NCBI GenBank assembly: GCA_945483525.1
Contig: CALYRV010000009.1
Coordinates: 1-30,153 of the forward strand
DNA: 30,153 bases
Origin: an uncultured Verrucomicrobiota bacterium
GTDB lineage: Bacteria > Verrucomicrobiota > Kiritimatiellia > RFP12 > UBA1067
Direction of reading: 5' to 3'
The position numbers and the translations under genes were made by a program. Shown piece by piece: positions 15,514 through 25,800 of this stretch. Under the pieces are notes generated by a model that made no database searches, had not been told where the DNA came from, and worked only from the letters and a program-made list of their open reading frames with translations. Position 1 is the first letter of the stretch. Every line of letters begins with the position of its first letter.

Positions 15514-15543
15514 ATGAATGAAGTTTTGAGGGCGGGAATGTGA
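15514..15543 (+). CDS. Possible leader peptide of nine residues
   Basis: MNEVLRAGM followed by TGA begins at the predicted transcription start, at the same distance from its -10 box as in the nearly leaderless genes here. It could be translated as a leader peptide controlling the transporter gene, or be chance. A second short frame (15555-15611) overlaps the transporter start by one base. Confidence 0.25.
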   Translation: MNEVLRAGM

Positions 15544-15575
15544 ATTACGCGCGGATGAAGGGGCCAATTGGGGTG

Positions 15576-15595
15576 GTGCGCGATTCGTCGCGCAC
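15576..15595 (+). promoter_or_regulatory. UUCG-capped hairpin in the transporter leader
   Basis: GTGCGCGA and TCGCGCAC form a perfect 8-bp stem closed by a TTCG loop, a very stable RNA hairpin. It ends immediately before AAGGCGG, the best ribosome-site candidate for the transporter gene, so folding could influence initiation. It may equally be a dispersed palindromic repeat. Confidence 0.55.
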
Positions 15596-15610
15596 AAGGC
15601 GGAACCGATA

Positions 15611-16594
15611 ATGAAGTATCGCGCGTATTTTGTCGCCTTGTTTGTGATCTTCGTCTGGGGTGTTACGTTCGTTAATACGCGGGCGCTGCTGGCGGATTTC
15701 TCGGCGCTGGAGATTCTGGTGGTGAGGTTCGCGCTCGCATGGGGCGCGCTGTGGGGATGGGAGAGAATTGCGGTGCGGCCGGGTATCCCCCGAGCGAAGC
15801 GAGCTCCGAAGGAGGCGCTATGCGGGGTGTCCGCGCCCTACCGTCGGGGTTGGCGAGACGAGTGGTTATTTGCCGCGATGGGGTTCTGCGGGATATTCTG
15901 CTATCAGTTCCTTGAGAACTGCGCTATTTATTATACGAATGCTTCTAATGTTGCGATCTTTGTTTCGTTCGGACCGATCGTGACTGCGGCGCTCGCCAGG
16001 GCGCTTACGAAAGATCGGTCGCTTTCTGCGGCACTTGTGATAGGCTCACTTGTCGCTATCTCCGGAGTCGCATTGGTGAGTATGAACGGGGTTGTCAATC
16101 TTCACCTGCGTCCGTTAGGTGATTTAATGGCACTTGGGGCGATGGTGTCATGGGGGTGCTATTCGATACTGATTGACAAGGTGAATGAGAAGGGATATTC
16201 GCCGTGGACTGCGATCCGCAAGGCGTTCGGATGGTCGCTTTTGATGATGTTGCCGTTCTGTATCTGGGGCGTGACGGATTCTGGATATTGCGCGCTCGAC
16301 GGCTCGTTTTCCGTGACGCTCGATTGGGCGGCGAATGTCGAACGTTTTTCCGGGTGGAAGAATTGGATGAACTTCGGATTCCTCGGGCTTCTCGCCTCGG
16401 CCGCTTGCTTTGCGATGTGGAATTATGCCTGTAGGGGGATCGGTGTGGTGCGCGCGAGCATCGGATTATATCTAACGCCCATTGTCGGTGTTGTCTTCGC
16501 CACATTGTTTCTTGACGAACGGCTGACGATAATGAGTATCGTAGGCGGCATCTTGATCATATTCGGAGTCGCGATAGCGAATTGGAGGCGGTAA
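15611..16594 (+). CDS. EamA/DMT-family inner-membrane transporter
   Basis: A 327-residue drug/metabolite transporter with two EamA repeats and about ten hydrophobic segments. The first starts YFVALFVIFVWGVTFVNTRALL; the second half has LGDLMALGAMVSWGCYSILID and ends with LYLTPIVGVVFATLFLDERL and GGILIIFGVAIANW. Members export amino acids, sugars or other metabolites; the substrate cannot be read from sequence. Between helices 2 and 3 there is an unusually long basic stretch (about residues 55-83) encoded by a REP-like DNA element. The start overlaps a short upstream frame (TAATG), and the stop overlaps the next start in the same way, so translation is probably coupled. Confidence 0.9.
   Translation: MKYRAYFVALFVIFVWGVTFVNTRALLADFSALEILVVRFALAWGALWGWERIAVRPGIPRAKRAPKEALCGVSAPYRRGWRDEWLFAAMGFCGIFCYQFLENCAIYYTNASNVAIFVSFGPIVTAALARALTKDRSLSAALVIGSLVAISGVALVSMNGVVNLHLRPLGDLMALGAMVSWGCYSILIDKVNEKGYSPWTAIRKAFGWSLLMMLPFCIWGVTDSGYCALDGSFSVTLDWAANVERFSGWKNWMNFGFLGLLASAACFAMWNYACRGIGVVRASIGLYLTPIVGVVFATLFLDERLTIMSIVGGILIIFGVAIANWRR
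15774..15857 (+). repeat. REP-like element translated inside the transporter gene
   Basis: This GC-rich stretch contains CGAGCGAAGCGAG, the hairpin CTCC-GAA-GGAG and opposed CCCC/GGGG arms (in GGGTATCCCC and GGGGTGTCC), the look of an extragenic palindromic element. It encodes a basic peptide including IPRAKRAPKEA in the helix 2-3 loop, where EamA proteins normally have a short connection. Confidence 0.5.
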
Positions 16595-16842
16595 TGACGA
16601 AGTGGAGCATAATTCTGATGGCATTGACCATTGGTGCAGTATATGCTGCTGATATCAGCCCGGCGAGTACTAACGTCTCAAGTATCGTGACAACTGCGAC
16701 GACTAATGCGCCAGCAGTGAAGCTGGCGCATCAGCAATGTGAGGCCGTCACAAAATCTGGAACCCGTTGTAAACGTAACGCGGCACCAGGTGAGAAGCTC
16801 TGTCGTCAGCACAAGAAGATCGCTGCGAAGAAGGCGAAGTGA
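16594..16842 (+). CDS. Small secreted Cys/His protein (DUF5763-like)
   Basis: An 82-residue protein. ATG 16594 overlaps the transporter stop (TAATG), with GGAGG about 6 nt ahead, so it is preferred over the in-frame ATG at 16582. Residues 1-21 form a signal peptide ending VYAA. A Ser/Thr-rich spacer follows, then QCEAVTKSGTRCKRNAAPGE and KLCRQH, a C-x(9)-C-x(10)-C-x(2)-H pattern resembling the DUF5763 zinc-binding-like motif, and a Lys-rich tail. The protein is probably exported; a metal-binding role is inferred from the cysteines and histidine. Function is unknown. Confidence 0.75.
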   Translation: MTKWSIILMALTIGAVYAADISPASTNVSSIVTTATTNAPAVKLAHQQCEAVTKSGTRCKRNAAPGEKLCRQHKKIAAKKAK

Positions 16843-17207
16843 TAGGTGGTCGTCCTACCGCTGCCGAGGCGGCGTCGTTGTCTGGTCTGATGAACCGACG
16901 AGGATGCGCGGTGGGGATTTGATTGATTCGCGGGGATTCGCGCGTTGAGGTAAATTTGAATTGGCATTCGCGTTTCGAATTGCCGATGTTTGACGACATG
17001 GGGCGTGGGCCCCATGAGAAAGATGATCGGGGGCATCAAATCGCGGTCAATTTGGAAGCGCGAGGGAAAGTTCAATGCCGCCACGTCATTGCGAATTTGC
17101 AGTGCGGCCGGAATCCGCGCCCTGTCAAAATGTGAGATGTCGTGCCACGTCATATGGGAGTGGGAATTTTGCTATAATTACGATATAGTAATTCAATGGA
17201 GGGGCCG
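16843..17207. other. Gap of 365 nt with hairpin and short direct repeats
   Basis: No credible gene is seen. It holds three copies of ATTCGCG (about 16923-16970), a perfect 8-bp hairpin (CATGGGGC/GCCCCATG, 16997-17016), the 10-mer GCCACGTCAT twice (17080-17089 and 17144-17153), and the GH9 promoter. Short frames here lack initiation sites and family features. A regulatory role upstream of the cellulase gene is possible. Confidence 0.5.
17170..17178 (+). promoter_or_regulatory. Extended -10 promoter of the GH9 gene
   Basis: TGCTATAAT, preceded by TTT, lies 29 nt before the GH9 start codon. The predicted leader of about 20-25 nt contains GGAGGGG, so this gene has a normal ribosome site, unlike several neighbours. 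No -35 match at 17 nt is obvious. Confidence 0.6.
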
Positions 17208-19757
17208 ATGAAGATGTTCGTTGCCGTCTTGTTCGCCGCCGTCTCCGCATTCGCCGCGGAGATGGAGCCGATCGTGGATATCAAGCCGCTCGCCGGGCGC
17301 GTGTATGGCGTGCGCAAGGCGGAGGCCGTTGATTCGACGACGATCCGCGTTACTCTCGGCGCGAGTTCAACCCCACTTGCGCGCAAGATGGCGGAGGGAT
17401 GGCGGATCACTTCGACGGATGATGCGGATTACGCTTACGAGAAATTTGTGAAGCCAGTTTCCGCGACGGAAGTTTCCGATGCCGAGGAGTTCGCGTATCC
17501 CGCGCGGTTTGTCGGGGTGAAGAAGTGGCGCCGTCAGCCGCCGATGAAGAAGACGGTGATCGAGCTGAAGCTGGGGAGTCCGATGAAGCCCGGCAAGAAA
17601 TACGGTGTCGTCGCGATGGGCGCGTTTCTCCCCGCGTACTCGTCGGCTGAGTGCGTGACCGGAGCGACGACCGGGGCCTTCGTCGGCGAGGATTACAAGG
17701 CCGATGAGGCGGCGGCGCGGATTGTGGGACTCCGCAACGTGTTCTCCGCGGGCGGCGGAAAAATCCTCTGCGAATTCGGTAACGGTTATTCGCCGGAGGC
17801 GGGGAACATGATGACGGCGTGGAACATTAAGGTTAACGGACAGGCGGTCCGTCCCGTCGCGATTGGACGTCGTTCGAAGCTCGACTTCTACATTCCCGGC
17901 GGCTGGCCGTTCATCGGTATGATGCTGCATGATGTCTACGTCGATCTCGGAGTGGAACTTAAGAAAGGCGACAAGGTTTCGGTCGCGATCAAGGAGAAGG
18001 CGTGCGCCGGCAACCGTGAGTTCGAGTTCGTCTTCGATGCGGCGAAGAGCTACACGCGCTCCATTCAGGTCAATCAGGTCGGATATCTGCCGGAAGGGGC
18101 GAAGGTCGCGTATCTCGGACAGTGGATGGGATCGATGCCGGATGCGAACGCATTGCATTTCGCGAATCCGCCGGATTTCGCCGTCGTCGACGCGAAGACT
18201 GGAAAGAGCGTTTTCACTGGGAAGTCGAAGTTTATCCACAAGGGCGGCGATAGTGAAGGCAGGGGCACTATGAGCGCAAGCGATGTCTGGGAACTTGATT
18301 TCACCGCCTTCAATACTCCTGGCGAATACCGCGTCTCGATCGCGGGTGTCGGCGCGACGGTTCCGTTCAAGATCCATAAGAACGTGTATGCGGCGGCGTT
18401 CCATTGGACGATGCAGGGCATTTACGAACAGCGCTGTGGGTGCGAACTCGATCCGAAGCTGACGGGTGGATGGAAGCGCATCGCGTGCCATAAGGACGGC
18501 ATTAAGGAGTCGAACGTCAACCGCTGGGAATTCAATCAGTACGGTCCGTTCCAGGACCGCTGCACCGGCAAGGTGCTGAAGGTGTTCGGCGGACATCACG
18601 ACGCTGGCGATTACAATCCGCGTTCGCACCTCGATGTCGCGCAGGCGCTGATGGACGCCTTGGAACTGAAGGGCGCGAACTTCGCGGACAGTCAGTTGGG
18701 CATTCCCGAAAAGGGCAACGGCATTCCTGACATTCTCGATGAGGCGTTGTGGCAGCTCAAGCTCTGGGTGGGGCTTCAGGATGCAGACGGAGGTGTCTGT
18801 GACGGAACGGAGTCGCATGCAGATCCGAACTTCTTCCAGACGGTTGAGCTTGATGACAAGGGTGATTACGCTTTCGCGAAGAACTGTAAGGCGAGCTATT
18901 GGTGTGCGGGTGCGTTTGCGCAGGCGGCGTATCTACTCAAAAAATATGGTAAGACGCAGCTTTCGGACGATTTCCGTACGCGCGCTGAGAAGGCGTATGC
19001 TTGGGCGGAGGCGCATCAGGAGACGGATGGTGGTCGCAAGCAGACTTACGTGACCGATCCGAAGATGTATGCGGACGTTCATCTCTACATTCTGACCGGT
19101 GAGGCCAGGTACCATGATGATTTCAAGGCGAAATGCGCCTGGGCGAATGGAGTCGCGGAATTGTCGATGTGGGGCAAGTACGATCAGTCCCGCGCCGGAC
19201 TCGCCTATCTGATGGTCCCCAAGGATAAGGCGGACGCGGCGCTTTACGAGCGGATTTTGAATGCGGCGAAATACGAATTCAATATGTATACGAACGGCAG
19301 TTCGAAGTGTCCGTACAAGTTCCTCCGCAATCCTTACGCTCCAATCAACTGGGGTACGGGTGCGTATGAGAATTATGCGGTTACTTGCGCGCATCTTTAC
19401 GCGTATACGGGGGAGAAGCAGTATCGCGACTGGTTGATCCGGACCTGCGATAATACGCTCGGGGCGAATCCGATGGGACTTTCCTTCATTACCGGTCTGG
19501 GAACGCGCACGGTTCGGTGTCCGTTGCATAACAGCCGTTACCGCGCCGAGGGAATTCCGGTTCCGGGACTCCAGGTGCAGGGTCCGATGGCGCCCGGTCA
19601 TGGTTATTCGTATCAGGATTCCGTCTATCCCGCGCATCAGAATGACGCGGCGATGTTGCATACATTCGTCGACCTTCATTTTGCGATCGCGATGGACGAA
19701 CCGACGGTCAACAATATGGCCAATACGGCGTTGGTTTTCGGCTTGTTGGTGAAGTAA
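17208..19757 (+). CDS. Secreted glycoside hydrolase family 9 (cellulase-like)
   Basis: GH9 enzymes are inverting beta-glucanases, mostly endoglucanases. The protein of about 849 residues has a signal peptide (MKMFVAVLFAAVSAFA), a beta-rich N-terminal region to about residue 280, a CelD-type Ig-like domain from SIQVNQVGYLPEGAKVAYLG (about 283-390), and the (alpha/alpha)6 catalytic domain. FGGHHDAGDYNPRSHLD (about 464) carries the two catalytic Asp. NTLGANPMGLSFITGLGT, a His/Arg segment and DEPTVNNMANTALVFG (Glu acid, about 830) follow at the C-terminus. ATG 17208 was chosen because GGAGGGG precedes it; an ATG 12 nt upstream lies before that site. With GH127 and GH92 this supports plant-polysaccharide degradation. 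Confidence 0.9.
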   Translation: MKMFVAVLFAAVSAFAAEMEPIVDIKPLAGRVYGVRKAEAVDSTTIRVTLGASSTPLARKMAEGWRITSTDDADYAYEKFVKPVSATEVSDAEEFAYPARFVGVKKWRRQPPMKKTVIELKLGSPMKPGKKYGVVAMGAFLPAYSSAECVTGATTGAFVGEDYKADEAAARIVGLRNVFSAGGGKILCEFGNGYSPEAGNMMTAWNIKVNGQAVRPVAIGRRSKLDFYIPGGWPFIGMMLHDVYVDLGVELKKGDKVSVAIKEKACAGNREFEFVFDAAKSYTRSIQVNQVGYLPEGAKVAYLGQWMGSMPDANALHFANPPDFAVVDAKTGKSVFTGKSKFIHKGGDSEGRGTMSASDVWELDFTAFNTPGEYRVSIAGVGATVPFKIHKNVYAAAFHWTMQGIYEQRCGCELDPKLTGGWKRIACHKDGIKESNVNRWEFNQYGPFQDRCTGKVLKVFGGHHDAGDYNPRSHLDVAQALMDALELKGANFADSQLGIPEKGNGIPDILDEALWQLKLWVGLQDADGGVCDGTESHADPNFFQTVELDDKGDYAFAKNCKASYWCAGAFAQAAYLLKKYGKTQLSDDFRTRAEKAYAWAEAHQETDGGRKQTYVTDPKMYADVHLYILTGEARYHDDFKAKCAWANGVAELSMWGKYDQSRAGLAYLMVPKDKADAALYERILNAAKYEFNMYTNGSSKCPYKFLRNPYAPINWGTGAYENYAVTCAHLYAYTGEKQYRDWLIRTCDNTLGANPMGLSFITGLGTRTVRCPLHNSRYRAEGIPVPGLQVQGPMAPGHGYSYQDSVYPAHQNDAAMLHTFVDLHFAIAMDEPTVNNMANTALVFGLLVK

Positions 19758-19775
19758 ATTTAAGCGCGTGTATAC

Positions 19776-19804
19776 TTGAATGATAGTGGTGCGTTTGATA
19801 TAAT
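19776..19804 (+). promoter_or_regulatory. Promoter of the first giant DUF2341/LamG gene
   Basis: TTGAAT (19776-19781) and TATAAT (19799-19804) are separated by 17 nt, and TGA precedes the -10, so both -35 and extended -10 elements are present. It is the most complete promoter in the window. The start codon lies 16 nt after the -10, leaving a leader of about 9-10 nt. Confidence 0.7.
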
Positions 19805-19820
19805 TCACCATGAAAAGATT

Positions 19821-22800
19821 ATGGTAGTGGCAAAAATCATTCGTTGCCTCACGGCCGCGGTGTTTATCGCGGCCTGGTCAGCTGTTTCTTTCGGTGAGGT
19901 GTTGGTGTATGACGGCTTCGCGAGCTCGGCCTATAATATTGCCGAAAATGGTACTGGCACTTTGAGCAGTTACCCGAAAGCTTACGACAATACGATGATC
20001 GGCTTTTCCGAGAAGGTCTGGCAGATGAATGGTTCGCAGCCGAAGGTATGGGGTTTCGGACTGAACTTTCCGTCTTCGTTTGCGGCGGCGGGCATTACCG
20101 CGAAAGGAGAGTGGTCTATCGGACCTAACGGCGGCGGGTCGCAGATGAATGGCCGAGACACGTCGCGGGAATTTACTTCCAAATTGCTTAACAAGACCTC
20201 AGGATCGCTTTATTTTCGCCTGTTGATGCATTTGGATAAGACTGCGGCGACAATGTTGCCGACGACCTCGGATACGATTATTGAAGGCAGTGATGTAGCG
20301 GTTAATTACTGGGGAGTCGGCTTCTCTCCGCAATATGGCACCAGTTATAATATGCTGAACACTCCGAATGGAGCGTTCGGATTTTTCTTCCGTAAGAACA
20401 AAGCAGGCAACATCTCGGTGATTTTCCGCGGAAAAGGTGCGGATGGAACCAAGGTGGAGCATGAACTCTGCGCGGTCCCCGCCGCCAATACCGGCTTGCG
20501 TGACGACAATACTTATATTGCTTATGCGCGGATTGACATCAATGCGGGAGCTGCCGGCGGTGACGTGATTTTCGCGGGAGCGCAGAATATCACCACTTAT
20601 TCGCCGGATGCGGCGGGTGAAGCGTTCTCGCAATCTCTTGGCGAACTGGATCTTTTCAATGATACGGTTTACCCGAACACGTTGGTTTATGACGGATGCT
20701 ACCAGACGAATGGCAAGGTTCTTTTCGACGAAATCGGGGTTGCGACGACAGCAGAAGAGTTGATAGAAATCGAGATGCCGGTACCTGTTGATCCCGACGA
20801 TTTCGATTTCTCAACTGAAATCACGCTTGGCGACGACTTGAAGGCGGCGATTGGGTCGGCGGAGGAGTATGGTTTTCCGGTGTTGGTGCGGCTGTCGGAG
20901 TCTGGCATCACCGGCTTCAAGTACAGCGATTTCAGCGAGGCGGATTATAGCGATCTTGTCTTCGTTGATGCCGATGGTAAGTTCCTGGATTACGAAGTCG
21001 ACACGTGGGATGCGGGTGGCACTTCGCTCGTGTGGGTGAAGATTCCTTCGCTGACCGCGGACACGCAGATCACCTGTCGCTACGGCGGTCCCAGTTACAA
21101 GCATACTCCCGCGAAGACCTGGTCCGCGTATATCGGCGTCTGGCACATGAACGAAGCTAGCGGCAATGCCGTTGACTCGACCGGTCACGGACTCGACGGC
21201 GTTCCGACCGGCTTCAACACTGCGTTGATGGTAGGCGAGGCGACGGCTCCAACTGGCAAGGGGCGTGTCAATCAGAAGGCGAGCGGGGCGGGGACGGGAT
21301 CATCCAACCGCCTGAGCATCCCGAGTTACAACAATTACATCACCGATCATTCCAAGTTTACCTTGTCGGGTTGGTTCAAGTCAACGGATAAGGCGGGATA
21401 TCCGCGCCCCTTGTCGCGGAAGACCAGTTATAATGATACTTCTGGTTGGGAGATCCAGTATGATAGCGACTCGGCCACTTCGGTATCTGCTCGAGGTTCC
21501 GATGGTAAAAGTGTGGTGACGATGAAGAACGGTCCGGATTCGACGGCTGGCTGGTTAAATCTCGCATTTGTGTTCAATGGCACGTCCGAGACCTCGTATG
21601 GCAACGGCGGTGAAGTGACGCAATCCGGAACGATAGCCGCGGTCAAGAAGCGAGACGACCCGATGGCGATCGGCAACAACAGCAACGGCAGCGAGCGCGG
21701 CTGGTGCGGAATGTACGATGAGGTCAGGATGTACAACGGCGTCGCGAGCGCGGCCAGGGTGAAGGCGGATTATCTCGTAGTTAAGAACTCGAATGCGATG
21801 ACATATGGAACTGTCGTCATGCCAGACCCGGAGCTACCGAAGATCGGCGCGTTCACCGCGACGGTTAACGCCGACGGAAACATTGTCATTGCTGGCACGG
21901 TGCTGCGGCATGCCGCTGAAGTCACGGTGACGCTCGACTCGGAAGGGCGTACGCCGATTGTCATCGAGTTTGGCGAAATCGCTGCGGACGGGACATTCGA
22001 GAAGACGGTCGGCGAAGATGACGGACTTTTCAAGCTCGCGGCTTATACCGTTTCGGTGGAGGCGGCTAACGGTGACAAGGTCGCGGAGAAGACGCTGCCG
22101 GATGAGATTGTGTACGGAAAGACGGAGCCGGGTGATTATCTCTACAAGTTCACGGTGACGCCCTCGGAAACGATCAAGACGTTCCTCGGCTCCGACACTT
22201 ACGAGAACTTCCCAGTGCTGGTGCGGATTCCCGCGGAGGCCTCGGCGGTGCTGAATAGCGGCAGTGAAGTGATGGTCCGTGACGAGACAGAAGCCGAACT
22301 CTCCTGGGACATGGAGACGGTGAATCAAGACGGAACGTCGTTCCTTTGGGTTAAGGTTCCGACCTTGTCCGCCTCGACGGCGCTCACCGTGTATGTTGGC
22401 GGCATGGATAACGTCGACAACGCCCCGGCCGATGTCTGGTCGCGCTATGTCGGTGTCTGGCATTTCGCGGCTGACTGCAAGGACTCGACGGTTCCGGATG
22501 CGACTGGGCACGGGCTTGACGGCGTCAGTACAGGTGTGTTTTCGGCTTATGACGGTCCGTGGGGAAATGATACAATTTTCTCCACTACGAGTGTCCAGGC
22601 GCCGGATTACGAAAATTTGCTCAGTGACGTCTCGGTGTTTACGGCGTCCGGATGGTTCAAGCTGCCGAATTATCAGGGCGGTAGCGGTAACTATGCCAAT
22701 TTCATTAGTAAGAAGACGGGACTGTCATGGAATGAAGACAAGGGGTGGTATGTGCAGATGAATCAGTCCAAGACCACGGTCGGATTGGTTTGCGCAGGCA

Positions 22801-25800
22801 ATGAAACCAAATACACTGCACTTGCCGATGTTACCGCCAATTGGCATTTCTTTCAGGTAGTGGCTGATGGCACGACCGTCAAGGTTTATTTTGACGGCAA
22901 GTCCAACGCGGATATTTCCGCTACTTACAAGGTGAAAAAGTCAGGAACGACATTGTCGATGGGAGCGGCCAATTCGGCGGTGGACGAATACCGTGTCCGC
23001 AAGGGAGCGGCGTCCGCTAAAGAGACGCAGCTCGAGTACAAGACGATGGCGGACGAGGCGTTCTTCGTTTACAGTGAGGTTGCGCCGTCAGATCCGAATG
23101 CGCCGGTCTTGAACCAGCCAGAGTTTAGACCTGTCGGCGACGGAACCTTCATGGTGTCCGAGACGATCACGGAGAACATGCCGGCGGAAGGGTCGGTCAA
23201 GCTGTGGTACAACGGACAGATGAGTGTGATGACGACATCTGACGTCGAGGTGCCGGCGACTTATGTCACGACGATCACCGCGGAGACGCCGGATGTGACA
23301 GAGGTAGTGGAGATTCGCGCGAAGTCCGAAGCCGGCACTACGCGGATTCTGACGTCGTCCGGATTCTACAACGGCGAGCTGAAGATCGAGAAGATTTGCG
23401 ATGCGAGCGAGAAAGGACTTTCCAACGGTACCTGGCGTATCACCCGCGCCGACGCTTCGCACAACCTTGATGTTGCGCTCGTTGTGCTTGATTCCTCGAC
23501 GGCGACTGCGGGTGTGGATTATGTCGAGTTCCCGCTGTCCGCGGTCATTGCGGACGGAACGAATTCAGTCGACATCATGGTCACGCCGCTGATGAATCTT
23601 GAACGCGCTTACGATACCTGGGTGGATCTCGCGATCACGAACGGAGCGTATCGGATTGACGAAATGAAGTTCTCCGCCCGGTGTATTATACTCAACTACG
23701 AGATCCCGACAGACGCTAATATCTGGACGGGTCAGACGTCCTCCAAGGCGTCCGTCGGCTCCAATTGGACGCAGGGCGTCGCACCGAATGAATTTTCCGT
23801 TGTCATGTTCGATGGCGATGTTTCCCAGAAGGACTGCGAATGGGATATTGATGCGACGCATGTGGTGAAGAGCTGGCTACAGAAGGAGAACTACACCGGC
23901 ACGGTGACGCTCGGAACGACCTTCGATGACACTTTCCAGAAGCTCGAGATCGCCGGTGACATGCTGGTGCTCGGAGGTCGCGTCTGTCACAAGCCGCATG
24001 ATTCGTCGCACAAGGTAGATTTCTACCGGTTGTCGCTAAACGTCGGCGGAATGCTGTCGATTGGTAAGGGTGCGTTGATTTCGGCACGGGCGCTCGGTTC
24101 GTATGGTTTGCGCGCGGAAGGGCGTGCGGTTTACGGCGGCAGCTATAATGGCGCTCGCGCATGGGGAAGCCTGACCGAACCATCTGCAGTGGGTGCAAGC
24201 GGTTTCGACAATAACTCTTATGTAGCGTGGGGCGGTGGTGCAATCTGGATTGAGGCGCGCGGGACGGTTTCCGTCAATGGATCGATTAACGCGAACGGCA
24301 TCCTCGGTATTGACGTATACGCCAATAGACCCAGCGGTTCCGGAGGATCTATCTACATTAAGTGTCCGAAACTTGTCGGCTCCGGACGCATTACCGCGCT
24401 GAGCGAAGCTGGCCCGCTCAGCGACGCCAAGGCGCTTTCGGCGTCGGGAGGCAGAATCTCGGTGTTGCTGACTGAATCGGAACCGGAATTCCCGGTTTCA
24501 GGATTTAATGCGCGGTCTGCGTATCCTCAGTATGATTGCCATGCGGGAGCCGGAACGGTCCTGGTGCGCAGTCCTGGCAATCCCAACGGACTGCTTTATC
24601 TTCTTGACGCGGCCGACAAGTACAGCAATTATTACAGTCGTCGATTTGCTAGTCTGAACAACACTCTAACCGATATTCCGGAAGGTCAGACGTGGACGCT
24701 AGACGGAATCGTATTCGGTGATAACGCCCTGTTGCGAATCCCTTACGGTACGACGCTGAACCTCGTTCGGGGTCTGACATCCGTCTCATCTGTCGCCGTA
24801 GATTACAACTGTGGCATTATTGTTGATGAGGGAACACTGATGGTTCCCTTGATGGATCATGTGATGAGCGGAAAGTGGACGCTGACATCGCGCAATGAAA
24901 TCGACGAGACCGTGATCAAGGGGAATCTGACGGTGAAGGACGGTGCGAACATCGGTTCCGTCATTCTTCGGGCTGATCGTGTCGATAATGGAGACACGCT
25001 TCCCTTGTATGGCAAGTGCCGTTTGACGATTACTGGTGATCTGTCCGTAAATGAAGGGGCTACGCTCAATGCGCGCAGGTGTGGACTCAAGAAGTACGGC
25101 AATTCGCTGAACAGCGGACATAAGGGCGTCCTTCAGGGGCATACTCATGGCGGCCGTGTGTACGCTTATAAGTCCAAGGATTCGCTTCTGCGCATGTACA
25201 CCGCTTATGATTCGGTGTTCTCTCCGTCGTTGCCGGGCAATGCGGTGCCGTGGCCGAACGGACAGGGTGCTGAAGAAAGCGGCGGCGTGATCACACTAAA
25301 CATCGGCGGACATTTCCAGATGGACGGCAAGGCGGATGTTGGCGGAAATCTTGAGACTTATATTGCCGGCGGTAACTGTTCTGGCGGCACTGGTGGATCC
25401 ATTGATATCACTGCCAGTTCGATTTCCGGCCGCGGCAGTTTCCGCGCCGAAGGCGGCGTAAAGCAGGAGGTAAGCGGCCCTGGTGGACGTATTGCGATCA
25501 AATTGACGGGGGAAGAGGCGGATTTCTCCGCGTTCAGGGGATCGATCTCCGCCAGCGGACGGGTTAACGGCACTAATGCGGAAAGATGGTCTTCCAGTGG
25601 TACGATTTTCATGAAGACCGGTAACGATACGGCTAAAGGCGGCACTATTCGTATCGCGATGAGTTCTGGTAATTGCAACTTCACTAATCCCAGTAGTACG
25701 GAGCTGCTCTCAATCGGGTGCGGCGGTGACGATGCCAGTGACTACAAAGAGCTCGGTGTTGAGTTGACGAATTTCGGCTTCGGCGCGGTCAATGTAGATC

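Noticed and set aside
17367..18818. Minus-strand frame of 483 codons opposite GH9
   Set aside because: The sense strand encodes an intact GH9 enzyme; the opposite frame is a composition effect.
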